Source: Elusimicrobiota bacterium (GTDB lineage Bacteria; Elusimicrobiota; Elusimicrobia; UBA1565). From it: DNA of 64,000 bases. The notes under the pieces are model-generated. The model was not told the DNA's origin. It did not search any database and saw only the letters and a list, made by a program, of their open reading frames with translations. Location: NCBI GenBank assembly GCA_016196755.1, contig JACPXC010000059.1:186001-250000 (forward strand), read 5' to 3'. Both the position numbers and the translations under genes were made by a program. Shown piece by piece: positions 49,832 through 57,615 of this stretch; within the stretch, counting starts at the first letter, position 1; each line of letters begins with the position of its first letter.

Positions 49832-51787
49832 CTACGTCAGGGGGACGGTGTCCGACTCGGCGGGCGCCGTCAGACCGACGGCCGCGCGCGGCCCGTGGTC
49901 GATGTACGTGTACTGCCGCAGCACCGCCTCGTAGTAGTCGAGGAGCTCGACGCCTTCGCGCGGCTTCAAAGCACCGGCTCGGACCTGGGTGTCCAGCGCA
50001 GTCTTGACCATCTTCACGAGCTCGTATTCGCTGTACTGCGTGTCGTCTAGGACGTCGCGCACGGTCTGGCCGCGGATGACTTCCTCGACATAGTAGCCCG
50101 ACGGCTCCTGGTCGTCCTCGAAAACGTGGACCTCGTTGACGCGGCCGAAGAGGTTGTGGATGTCGCCCATCGTGGCCTGGTAGGCACCCATGAGGAAGAT
50201 GCCGAGGTAGTAGGGCTCGCCGTTGAGCGGGTGCACGGGCAGGGTGTCGCGCGGCCGGTCCCCGCAGACGTACTGGTCGACCTTGCCGTCGGAGTCGCAG
50301 GTGATGTCGACGAGGCCGGCCTCGCGGCTGGGCTCTTCGTCTAGCCGGTGCAGGGGGACGATCGGGAACATATGGTTGATCGCCCAGCTGTCGGGCAGCG
50401 ACTGGAACAGCGAGAAGTTGACGAGGTACTGGTCGTGCAGGGTCCGCGTCATGCGCTGGACGTCCTCGGGGACGCTCTCGGCCTGGGGCAGGAGCTTGCG
50501 AATCTCGAGGCAGAGGCGCCAGAACAGGGTCTCGGCCTTGGCCTTCTCCTCCAGGTCGATGTAGCCCAAGCGGAAGAGCGAGTTGGCCTCTTCGAGCCAG
50601 CGCAGGCCGTCGTGGTAGCTCTCGCCGATCCCCTCGAGGGTCAGGTCCTTGAGGGCGTCGCGGATCTCGCGCACGACGACGTGGTCGTCGGGCGTCTCGT
50701 CGACCGGGATGACGGAGGCGCCGGTCTCGATGGAGCCGAAGATGTTGACGACCAGCATCGCGTGGTGGGCCGTCGTGGAGCGGCCCGACTCGGTGACGAT
50801 GTTGGGCTCGGGGACCTTCTCCTGGGCGCAGACGGTCTGGATCGAGTAGACCAGGCCGCGCGCGTACTCGTCGAGCGTGTAGTTGATCGAGTGGTCGTTG
50901 GAGGTCTTGGTGCCGTCGTAATCGACGCCGAGGCCGCCGCCGCAGTCGAGGTACTCGAGCGGCACGCCCATCTTGCGCATCTTGGCGTAGATGCGGGTGG
51001 CTTCCTTGACCCCGTCCTGGATGGCCTGGATCTCGGTGATCTGGGAGCCGATGTGGAAGTGGAGCATCTTGAGGTGCTCGATGGCGCCCTCGGCCTTGAG
51101 GGTGCGCACCGCGGCCACGAGCTCGGGCGTCGACAGCCCGAACTTGGCGGCGTGCCCGCCGGAGGTCTTCCACTTGCCCGAGCCCTCGGTGGAGAGCTTG
51201 GCGCGCAGGCCGATGAGGGGCTGGACGCCGGTCTCGCGGGCCGCGCGCAGCAGGAGGTCGAGCTCGCCGGGCTTTTCGATGACGACGACGACCTGCTTGC
51301 CCAGCTTGACGCCCAGGCAGGAGAGGCGCATCATCTCCTCGTCCTTGTAGCCGTTGACGATGGTGAGGCCGTCGGCGCGGTTCATCGCGAGGACGGCCAT
51401 CAACTCCGGCTTCGAGCCCGCTTCCAGGCCCATGCGGTAGGGCTTGCCGGCCTCGAGCACTTCCTCGACGACCTCGCGCAGCTGGTTGACCTTGATCGGG
51501 AAGACGCCCTGGTACTTGCCCTGGTAGTTGTGCTCCTCGATCGCGCGCCGGAAGGTGCGGTTGAGGAGGTTCACCCGGTCGTGGAGGATGTCCTGGAAGC
51601 GGATGAGGACCGGGAGCTTGATGCCTCGCGCGGCCACGTCGTCTACGACGGCCTTGATGTCGATGATCTGGCGGGCGCTGCGCTTGGGCTGGTAGATGAG
51701 GTGGCCGTTGTCGGCCACCGCGAAGTAGTTCTGTCCCCAACCCTTGATATTGTAGAGCTTCGCGGCGTCTTTGACCGACCAAGTCAT
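49832..51787 (-). CDS. speA: Biosynthetic arginine decarboxylase
   Basis: A 651-residue protein of normal SpeA length. The PLP-binding Lys is K99 in GVFPIKVNQ. The long fold-III barrel and C-terminal domain follow, with YLDCGGGLGVDYDGT and TESGRSTTAHHA typical of SpeA. It converts arginine to agmatine, the first step of the polyamine route suggested by the DHS-like and agmatinase-like genes 10 kb away. It has TTGAAT-17-GATAAT upstream and the ATG 8 bp after the -10. Confidence 0.96.
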   Translation of the reverse strand: MTWSVKDAAKLYNIKGWGQNYFAVADNGHLIYQPKRSARQIIDIKAVVDDVAARGIKLPVLIRFQDILHDRVNLLNRTFRRAIEEHNYQGKYQGVFPIKVNQLREVVEEVLEAGKPYRMGLEAGSKPELMAVLAMNRADGLTIVNGYKDEEMMRLSCLGVKLGKQVVVVIEKPGELDLLLRAARETGVQPLIGLRAKLSTEGSGKWKTSGGHAAKFGLSTPELVAAVRTLKAEGAIEHLKMLHFHIGSQITEIQAIQDGVKEATRIYAKMRKMGVPLEYLDCGGGLGVDYDGTKTSNDHSINYTLDEYARGLVYSIQTVCAQEKVPEPNIVTESGRSTTAHHAMLVVNIFGSIETGASVIPVDETPDDHVVVREIRDALKDLTLEGIGESYHDGLRWLEEANSLFRLGYIDLEEKAKAETLFWRLCLEIRKLLPQAESVPEDVQRMTRTLHDQYLVNFSLFQSLPDSWAINHMFPIVPLHRLDEEPSREAGLVDITCDSDGKVDQYVCGDRPRDTLPVHPLNGEPYYLGIFLMGAYQATMGDIHNLFGRVNEVHVFEDDQEPSGYYVEEVIRGQTVRDVLDDTQYSEYELVKMVKTALDTQVRAGALKPREGVELLDYYEAVLRQYTYIDHGPRAAVGLTAPAESDTVPLT

Positions 51788-51795
51788 CGAAAGAG

Positions 51796-51824
51796 ATTAT
51801 CCGACATTCCCGCCCGCGATTCAA
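51796..51824 (-). promoter_or_regulatory. Sigma-70 promoter of speA
   Basis: On the minus strand TTGAAT (51824-51819), 17 bp, GATAAT (51801-51796). The ATG follows 8 bp later, leaving a leader of only 1-2 nt. Confidence 0.65.
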
Positions 51825-51865
51825 CCGGCAGGAACGTTGCTTTCAAGCTTCCGCCCGGTGACACG

Positions 51866-52633
51866 ATGCAGCCTCGACAACCCGAATGGGCCTGGCAATG
51901 GAGCGAGTTCGACGACCCCGTCGAATGGCTGTTCGCCGATTGGATCGCCCCGAACCACCTCGCCGACTTCGCCGGTAAGCTCGTGCTCGACGCCGGCTGC
52001 GGCCACGGACGGCACGCGGCGCTCGTCGCGCGCCGCGCGGCGCGCGTCGTCGCCGTCGACCTCAACACCGCCGCGGTAGCGCGCAGGCGCGCAGGCGCGG
52101 CCGCCAACATCGAGTTCCTCGCCGGCGACGTCGCCGGTTTTGACGACGGACGCCGGTTCGACGCGATCTACAGCGTGGGAGTGGTCCACCACACAGACGA
52201 CCCCGACGTCACGGTGGCCCACTTGCGTGCGCTGCTAAAGCCCGGCGGCCGGCTTATCCTCTGGGTCTACTCGCGCGAGGGTAACGCTCTAAACCGGCTG
52301 TTCCTCGAGCCGTTAAAGGCGGCGATACTGAGCGCGCTGCCGCGTCCGGTCCTGGACATCTTCTCGCACGCGCTGACGGCTTGGCTCTATCCTCTTATCT
52401 GGAGCGTCTACCTCCTACCCATGTCCGCGCTCCCTTACTACGAGTATTTCGCCAACTGGCGCCGCCTCCCCTATTGGCGCAACCGCCTCAACGTCTTCGA
52501 CAAGCTCAACGCCCCGGTCACCCACTTTATCACGCGGGAGCGCGCCCTGAGCTGGATGAGCGGTCTCGTCGACGTCCACCTAAGTCCCTACCTGGGTGCG
52601 AGTTGGCGCATCTCGGGCACCGCTCCGCGCTGA
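51866..52633 (+). CDS. Class I SAM methyltransferase
   Basis: A 255-residue protein starting at the ATG at 51866. SAM motif I is LVLDAGCGHGRHAALVARRA, then VVAVDLNTAAVARR and FDAIYSVGVVHHTDDPDVTV, with GGRLILWVYSREGNAL. The C-terminus has a membrane-like hydrophobic part (LTAWLYPLIWSVYLLPMSAL), found in methyltransferases that act on lipid or glycan substrates. Its promoter was not found. It is divergent from speA and 40 bp before the next gene. Confidence 0.88.
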   Translation: MQPRQPEWAWQWSEFDDPVEWLFADWIAPNHLADFAGKLVLDAGCGHGRHAALVARRAARVVAVDLNTAAVARRRAGAAANIEFLAGDVAGFDDGRRFDAIYSVGVVHHTDDPDVTVAHLRALLKPGGRLILWVYSREGNALNRLFLEPLKAAILSALPRPVLDIFSHALTAWLYPLIWSVYLLPMSALPYYEYFANWRRLPYWRNRLNVFDKLNAPVTHFITRERALSWMSGLVDVHLSPYLGASWRISGTAPR

Positions 52634-52642
52634 CCCCCTTTC

Positions 52643-52667
52643 CCGCCGGCGGACCGGCGGTTATACT
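52643..52667 (+). promoter_or_regulatory. Hairpin and -10 box between two genes
   Basis: A 7-bp stem (52643-52649 with 52654-52660) is followed by a short T/A run. TATACT (52662-52667) lies 6 bp before the ATG at 52674. The hairpin may end the methyltransferase unit and occupies the place of a -35 element for the next gene. Confidence 0.5.
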
Positions 52668-52673
52668 TCCGGC

Positions 52674-53516
52674 ATGAGACGCCTTTTGCTGCTTGCCTGC
52701 CTGGCCCTGGCACCCGCGACCGCTCGCGCGGCCGGCGGGATGTCCGCCGACGGCCGTCTGAGCTGGGACCCCGGCGACGCCGCGGTGACGATAAACAAGC
52801 GCTCGGGCTTCTCGGCGCGCGGCCAGAAGATAGCGCTGCCCGCGCTGGCTAAGGACGCCAAGCGCCGCGTGGTCTTTCCCATCCGCGGCGACCGCTTCGC
52901 GGTGCTCGACGCGGCCGATGACGCCGTCGGCCTGCACCAGAACTCCCCGCGCGGGGCGCGCGGGGCGCTGGCCGTGGTGACCGGCGCGACGCTGCGGCTC
53001 CTCAACTTGCGCGGCCGCGTGCTCTGGACCAAGCGCCTGCCCGAGACCCACACGGTTGGCGGCGAGGCCGGCGTCGAGCCGCTGACCGTCGGCGCCGACG
53101 GCAGCTCGGCTTTGCTCCTGCAAGACGTCGACCCCTACTCGAAAGCCAAGCCGTTCATCCTCGTCTTGGACCCCAAGGGCAAGGACGTACTGCGCCTCGA
53201 CTACACCTCATGGAGCCGGGTCGACGAGATGCTGCTCTCCGACGACGGCAAGTGGCTCATCGTGCGCGGGATCGGCCGCATACCGGCCGACGACGCCTGG
53301 GGCACGGCGCTGGGCCACTACCGCCTGGAGGACGGCGACGCGGCGGTCTTCCCGACGCCGAAGGCCTCGGGGGCGAAATCCCTGCGCGCGGTCGACGCGA
53401 AGGGCTGGGCCTGCTGCCTGCTCGAGGGCAAGATATTGAGCGCGGTCGACCACGACGGCGGGCGCGACCCGGTGCCCTTCGGCGAACTGGGCAAGCGCTT
53501 CGGTGTGAAGCAGTGA
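52674..53516 (+). CDS. Secreted beta-propeller-like protein of unknown function
   Basis: A 280-residue protein with a signal peptide (MRRLLLLACLALAPATARAA). The mature protein has repeated short beta segments ending in D/G (GRLSWDPGD, GDRFAVLDAADDA, LVLDPKGKDVLRLDY), like a WD or PQQ-type propeller. No catalytic motif is seen. It overlaps the next gene by GTGA. The ATG is 6 bp after TATACT, so it is probably leaderless. Confidence 0.72.
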   Translation: MRRLLLLACLALAPATARAAGGMSADGRLSWDPGDAAVTINKRSGFSARGQKIALPALAKDAKRRVVFPIRGDRFAVLDAADDAVGLHQNSPRGARGALAVVTGATLRLLNLRGRVLWTKRLPETHTVGGEAGVEPLTVGADGSSALLLQDVDPYSKAKPFILVLDPKGKDVLRLDYTSWSRVDEMLLSDDGKWLIVRGIGRIPADDAWGTALGHYRLEDGDAAVFPTPKASGAKSLRAVDAKGWACCLLEGKILSAVDHDGGRDPVPFGELGKRFGVKQ

Positions 53517-54370
53517 ACGCCTTATCCCTCTTCCTGGCTCTGGCTTTCCCAGCCGCGGCTTCCGGTCCCATCGACGTGGAGATGGCGCGCTTGGCCGCCC
53601 AAGGCTTCCGCCCTTCGGGCGGGGCCACCGCCCGCACGCGCAAGGGCGAGGTCTGGGCCGCGATGCTCAGGCGCGAGGACGGCACGCAGAGGCTCTATCT
53701 CTACATCCACGACTCCCGGAAGGTGAAGACCTTGCACATGGAGCTGGGCGGCTCCCAGAAGCTCGAGCTCGACTCCATCCACGACGGCGGCGATCTCCCC
53801 GACCTCGAGGGCGACGGCGGGCGCATCGTGGCGCTGCGGACCATCATGCCCGGCCTAGACCAGGAGACGCTGGTCGTCCTGCGCGTGATAAACGGCGGCG
53901 TCGAGAAGCTCGGCCGCGTGTCGGGTGGGAGATTCAAGGACATAGACGGCGACGGCCGGCTGGAGATCGTCGGCCGCGAGCGTCCTCTGGGCGCCTTGTT
54001 CTCCATGTCGTGCCGGTCCTTCCACACGATGGCGCAGGCGGCTTGGCGCACGACGGTGCACATCCTCGAGCGCGGCAAGCTCGTGAAGGCGTCGGAGCGC
54101 TTCACGCCGTTCTACGACAAGCGCATCGCCGCGGAGAGGCGCGAGCTCTCGGGCATCGACGCCCGGGCCACCGACGACTACGGGGGCTTTCTGGGCCTGA
54201 CGTTGTCGCTCTATTTCGACTATGAGCAGAGCGGCCGGAGCCGCCAGGGCTGGGGGGAGTTCCGCAGGCTCTTCCCCGTTAAGGATTCCGACCCCGCGCC
54301 GGTCAAGCGCTGCATGCAGCAGATGGAAGGGGTCATCAAGGACAAGCTGGACATCCCCGCGGACTGGTAG
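53513..54370 (+). CDS. Secreted protein of unknown function
   Basis: A 285-residue protein. I chose the GTG at 53513 because it overlaps the previous stop (GTGA) and gives a signal peptide (NALSLFLALAFPAAASG). The mature protein has FKDIDGDGRLEIVGRERP, an FG-GAP or dockerin-like Asp/Gly calcium loop, and a helical C-terminal half. No family is recognised. It is paired with the propeller-like gene upstream, so both may be secreted partners. It is convergent with the zinc-ribbon gene. Confidence 0.72.
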   Translation: MNALSLFLALAFPAAASGPIDVEMARLAAQGFRPSGGATARTRKGEVWAAMLRREDGTQRLYLYIHDSRKVKTLHMELGGSQKLELDSIHDGGDLPDLEGDGGRIVALRTIMPGLDQETLVVLRVINGGVEKLGRVSGGRFKDIDGDGRLEIVGRERPLGALFSMSCRSFHTMAQAAWRTTVHILERGKLVKASERFTPFYDKRIAAERRELSGIDARATDDYGGFLGLTLSLYFDYEQSGRSRQGWGEFRRLFPVKDSDPAPVKRCMQQMEGVIKDKLDIPADW

Positions 54371-54373
54371 TCT

Positions 54374-54850
54374 TTACGGCTCGACGCCGGCCACTTCGCG
54401 GCACCAGGTCTTAAAGCCGGCGGCGATGCGGACGGCGCGCTCCCCGGGCGGCAGGACCTCCGAAGACGACTTCTCGCCGGCCAGGTCGGCCAGGTCGCGC
54501 TGGAGGCGATGGATGCCGTTAAAGTCGGAGGCGTCCTTAGGCAGGAAGGTCGTCAACGCCAGGATCGTGCCCTTCGACCCATCGAGCGTGAGCGTGAGCT
54601 TCGCCCACTGCCAGTTGAGGCGACACTTCCCGCAATCCCAATCGCCGACGGCGACCTCGAGGGGGGCGCGGCCGTCCCAAGGATAGAGGGGGATGAATTC
54701 CTCGATGCCGTCGACCTCCGCCCCTTCGCCTACGCGGTAGACCTCGCCGGCGTTCTCGGCGGTGGTCTTGAAGAGATAGGTCTGGATGAGGGCGTCGGTG
54801 TCGGCGCCGCAGCGCAGACAGCGAAAGACGCCGCCCAGGTTGGTGAACAT
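54374..54850 (-). CDS. Small zinc-ribbon protein of unknown function
   Basis: A 158-residue protein with CLRC at residues 11-14 and CGKC at about 73-76, plus a later Cys. It could be a zinc ribbon in two halves. No family is recognised. The ATG lies directly after the stop of the 135-residue gene. The first 20 bases of this gene are repeated (19 of 20) 464 bp upstream. Confidence 0.65.
   Translation of the reverse strand: MFTNLGGVFRCLRCGADTDALIQTYLFKTTAENAGEVYRVGEGAEVDGIEEFIPLYPWDGRAPLEVAVGDWDCGKCRLNWQWAKLTLTLDGSKGTILALTTFLPKDASDFNGIHRLQRDLADLAGEKSSSEVLPPGERAVRIAAGFKTWCREVAGVEP
54831..54850 (-). repeat. 20-bp direct repeat, copy 1
   Basis: This covers the first codons (MFTNLGG) of the zinc-ribbon gene. 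The second copy is at 55295-55314 with one mismatch. The two copies flank the 135-residue gene. Confidence 0.8.
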
Positions 54851-55258
54851 CTAGGCTCCCTTCAGCGTCGCGATGACCGCCCGGAGCTCGCGCAGCAGCC
54901 CGTGGTCCGAGTGCTTCCCGCCGTCGAGGACGGCCTGGAGCTTCCTCGCGCTCTTCTTCGACGCGAGGCGGCCGAGCGTGAAGACGGCCGAATTGGCCTT
55001 GCGGACGTCGTCCCCGGCGGCCAGCTCTTCCAGTTGGCCGACGAGCTTAGAGGCCATGAACTCGGCCTTGAACGGCCCCACGGCGTCGCGGATGAAGTTG
55101 CAGACGCTGACGCACTGCTCCTCGTCGCAGGCCGACAGGGCTTCCGACATGGCCTTGAGCAGCTCCTTGGGCGGATGGGCTTCGTGGATCCGCGCCCAAT
55201 ATTCATCGGTATTGCTGTCGGAGCGATATCCGGCGATTTCCTCGCGCAGGGTCTTCAT
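54851..55258 (-). CDS. Small helical protein of unknown function
   Basis: A 135-residue protein, mainly helical (EELAAGDDVRKANSAVFTLG, KLQAVLDGGKHSDHGLLREL), with two Cys near the middle (ALSACDEEQCVSVCNF). It could be a HEAT-like or armadillo-like fragment. The ATG overlaps the stop of a 19-residue frame (ATGA). No family is recognised. Confidence 0.65.
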   Translation of the reverse strand: MKTLREEIAGYRSDSNTDEYWARIHEAHPPKELLKAMSEALSACDEEQCVSVCNFIRDAVGPFKAEFMASKLVGQLEELAAGDDVRKANSAVFTLGRLASKKSARKLQAVLDGGKHSDHGLLRELRAVIATLKGA

Positions 55259-55314
55259 CCGGGCTCGAGCATGCGCTCGTCGATCTCCGCGCCCCCGCCT
55301 AGGTTGGTGAACAT
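55255..55314 (-). CDS. 19-residue frame with duplicated N-terminus
   Basis: The frame reads MFTNLGGGAEIDERMLEPG and ends with TGA overlapping the next ATG (ATGA). Its first seven residues equal those of the zinc-ribbon gene. It starts inside the VOC gene end. It may be a small protein or the leftover 5' end of a duplicated gene. Confidence that it is translated is low. Confidence 0.35.
   Translation of the reverse strand: MFTNLGGGAEIDERMLEPG
55295..55314 (-). repeat. 20-bp direct repeat, copy 2
   Basis: 19 of 20 bases match 54831-54850. It lies over the stop of the VOC gene (TAG at 55301-55299) and the start of the 19-residue frame. Confidence 0.8.
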
Positions 55315-55697
55315 GGCGCCGCCTCCGTCGCGAAAGCGAGCACGTGGCCGTCCGGGTCCATGGAATAGGCCGCGTGGTGTCCCCAGTCCCTGGGAAGCAT
55401 CGGGCTCAACTCGCGCGCGCCGTTCGCGAGCGCCCGGCGGTGGCACGAGGCGGCATCCTGGGTGATGAGGTAGAGCTCGGCGCGCGGGACGCCGCGCCCC
55501 GCCGCCGGGTCGGGCAATGCGTCGCCCAAAAGGCGCTTGATCCCGGCCTCCGGCATGAGGCCGAGGACGGCGCCGTCGCCGAGCCGGAACTCCGTCATCC
55601 CGGGCATGTCGAGCTCGGGGCGCCGCGCCAGCACGGCGGCGTAGAAGTCCGCGCTCCTGCGCTGGTCGGAGACGTAGAGGATGAGGTGGGCGCGCAT
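55299..55697 (-). CDS. VOC (glyoxalase/bleomycin-resistance) family protein
   Basis: A 132-residue protein with the VOC fold: AHLILYVSDQRRSADFYAAVL at the N-terminus, MTEFRLGDGAVLGLMP in the middle and HHAAYSMDPDGHVLAFAT at the end. The metal ligands of the family would be His/Glu at each half; the HHAAYSMDPDGH end fits. The family includes lyases, dioxygenases and binding proteins, so no reaction is named. The ATG has AGGA upstream. It is in the run behind serS. Confidence 0.88.
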   Translation of the reverse strand: MRAHLILYVSDQRRSADFYAAVLARRPELDMPGMTEFRLGDGAVLGLMPEAGIKRLLGDALPDPAAGRGVPRAELYLITQDAASCHRRALANGARELSPMLPRDWGHHAAYSMDPDGHVLAFATEAAPCSPT

Positions 55698-55747
55698 GAC
55701 GCGATCCTGGTCGGCGACGGCAATCTTATTCCTCAGGGAGGTCAGCG

Positions 55748-57082
55748 TTAGTATCCCTCGTTCGCCTTCGTCTTCGCCGGCCCGATGACGTCCTTGCCGA
55801 CGTACTTGCGCAAACGCGAGGGGACCTCGACCGACCCGTCGGCGCGCTGGAAGTTCTCGAGGATGGCGGCGAAGACCCGCCCCACGGCCAGGCCCGAGCC
55901 GTTGAGGGTATGGACCAGCTCGGGGGCCGCCTTCGGACCGCGGCGGAAGCGCGCGTTCATGCGCCGGGCCTGGAAGTCCCCGCAGTTCGAGCACGACGAC
56001 GTCTCGCGCCAGCGCCGCTCGGCGGGGAACCAGACCTCGAGGTCGTAGGTCTTGCAGGAGGCGAACCCCAGGTCCGCGGTGCAGAGCTCGAGCATCCGGT
56101 AGGGCAGGTGCAGCTCGCGCAGGATGCCGGCCGCGTGCTCGGTCAGCTGCTCGAGCGCCGACAACGAGTCCTCGGGCTTGGTGATCCAGACCAGCTCCAC
56201 CTTGTCGAACTGGTGCTGCCGGATGAGGCCCTTCACGTCCTTGCCGTAGGAGCCGGCCTCTTGGCGGAAGCAAGGCGTCAGCGCCGTGAGCTTCATCGGA
56301 AGGGCGGCTTCTTCGAGTATGGTCTCGCGCACCAGGTTCGTCAGCGGCACCTCGGAGGTGGGGATCAGATAGAGTGGGAGCGCCGCCTCCGTGCCGGCGG
56401 GGCCGGTGGCGGTCTTGTAGAGGTCCTCCTCGAACTTGGGCAGCTGGCCGGTCCCCTGCAGGACCTCGCTGCGCACGAGATACGGCACCCAGGCCTCGGT
56501 GTAGCCGTTCTGGCCCGTGTGGGTGTCGAGCATGAACTGCGCCAGCGCCCGGTGCAGGCGCGCGAGGTCCCCTTTGAGGACCGAGAAGCGCGAGCCACCG
56601 AGCTTGGCCCCGGCGCCGAAGTCCATCAGCCCCAGCGCCTCGCCCAGCGCCGCGTGGTCCTTGAGCGGGAACGGGGGCGGAGTGGGCTCGGGGTCGGAGC
56701 GCACCAGGCGGTTGTCGGCCTCGGACCTGCCCACCGGCACCGACTCGTGGGGGAAATGGGGGATCCCGAGCAGGAGGTCCGAGAGCTCCTTATCGAGAGC
56801 GGCCAGCTCGGCTTCCTTCTCTGGCATCGCGGCTTTGACCTGGGCGACCTCGTCCATCAGCGCCTGGGCCTTGGCCTCGTCCTTGGCCGCCTTGGCCGCG
56901 CCGATGGCCTTCGAGGCCTCGTTGCGCTTGGAGCGCAGGGTCTCGACCTCCTGCAGGAGGACGCGGTGGCGGTCGCCCAGCGCTAGGGCACTCTCCAGCG
57001 CGGGGAGAGAACGCCGCCCTCTGTCCACCGCTCCCTTTCGGGCGCGGGCAGGGTCGGAGCGCAGTATCTTCGGGTCGTTCAC
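55748..57082 (-). CDS. serS: Seryl-tRNA synthetase
   Basis: A 444-residue class II synthetase. The N-terminal coiled-coil arm is at about 25-105 (SLPALESALALGDRHRVLLQ, KAIGAAKAAKDEAKAQALM). Motif 2 is in TPCFRQEAGSYGKDVKGLIR, and motif 3 is LNGSGLAVGRVFAAILENFQ. It attaches serine to tRNA-Ser and tRNA-Sec. The GTG at 57082 overlaps the stop of the upstream gene (GTGA), so its translation may be coupled to that secreted-protein gene, an unusual arrangement for a synthetase. Confidence 0.96.
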   Translation of the reverse strand: MNDPKILRSDPARARKGAVDRGRRSLPALESALALGDRHRVLLQEVETLRSKRNEASKAIGAAKAAKDEAKAQALMDEVAQVKAAMPEKEAELAALDKELSDLLLGIPHFPHESVPVGRSEADNRLVRSDPEPTPPPFPLKDHAALGEALGLMDFGAGAKLGGSRFSVLKGDLARLHRALAQFMLDTHTGQNGYTEAWVPYLVRSEVLQGTGQLPKFEEDLYKTATGPAGTEAALPLYLIPTSEVPLTNLVRETILEEAALPMKLTALTPCFRQEAGSYGKDVKGLIRQHQFDKVELVWITKPEDSLSALEQLTEHAAGILRELHLPYRMLELCTADLGFASCKTYDLEVWFPAERRWRETSSCSNCGDFQARRMNARFRRGPKAAPELVHTLNGSGLAVGRVFAAILENFQRADGSVEVPSRLRKYVGKDVIGPAKTKANEGY

Positions 57083-57603
57083 CGCGGCTTCCAGTTGACG
57101 GAGATGGTCTTGGTCCCCGTCCGGCCGCTCAGCGACTCGGTGCCGGCGCGCGGCTCGATGGCCGCCTCGACGCGCAGGGCGTCCGGCCAGAAGCCGGCGG
57201 CCTTCAGGCGCGTAAGATGAGTCTGGACGGCCACCCGGTTGATGGGGAGGATGACCTCGATGCCATGGCCGCGCTTGATCTGAGGCACGTGGCGGTCCTC
57301 CAAGAGGAACGGGATGCTCCAGGTCCCCTCGCCGGTCGTACCGAGGCGGCGCAGGCGGGCGCTCAGCGAGAAGCGGATGCGCGCGCCGCTCTCGACGCGG
57401 GTACCCTCGTTGTCGACGGTGAGGACGGCGCGCAGGAGCGCGGCGGGCTTGCCCTCGGGGGGCAGGAGCAGGTTCTCGACCGAATGGTACACCGGCCGGC
57501 CCTTCTGCCCGGGAATGGCCACCTGGAGCGTGGTCGACGACACCATCAGGCCCGCCGAGGCGGGGATGGAGTAGAAGATGAGCGACAAGAGCGCGGCCAG
57601 CAT
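57079..57603 (-). CDS. Secreted protein of unknown function before serS
   Basis: A 174-residue protein with a signal peptide (MLAALLSLIFYSIPASAG). The mature part is beta-rich (SSTTLQVAIPGQKGRPVYHS, RIRFSLSARLRRLGTTGEG) like a late-embryogenesis or Ig-type fold. The ATG has TAGAAT 6 bp upstream, and this box overlaps the rtcB stop codon. It is likely leaderless and carries serS on the same mRNA. Confidence 0.7.
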   Translation of the reverse strand: MLAALLSLIFYSIPASAGLMVSSTTLQVAIPGQKGRPVYHSVENLLLPPEGKPAALLRAVLTVDNEGTRVESGARIRFSLSARLRRLGTTGEGTWSIPFLLEDRHVPQIKRGHGIEVILPINRVAVQTHLTRLKAAGFWPDALRVEAAIEPRAGTESLSGRTGTKTISVNWKPR

Positions 57604-57609
57604 TCTCCG

Positions 57610-57615
57610 ATTCTA
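57610..57615 (-). promoter_or_regulatory. -10 box overlapping the rtcB stop
   Basis: TAGAAT on the minus strand (57615-57610). Its TAG is the stop codon of rtcB (57615-57613). The ATG of the serS operon's first gene lies 6 bp later. Confidence 0.55.

Noticed and set aside
49527-51824. A long frame of over 750 codons on the minus strand across speA
   Set aside because: It is a shadow frame of speA: low-complexity Arg/Pro/Gly-rich text with no domain, in a GC-rich genome where such frames stay open.
51831-51866. A possible ECF-type promoter (GGAAC ... GGTGACAC) before the 255-residue methyltransferase
   Set aside because: The blocks are about 18-20 bp apart rather than 12-13 and the second reads GGTGAC, so it does not match the other three.
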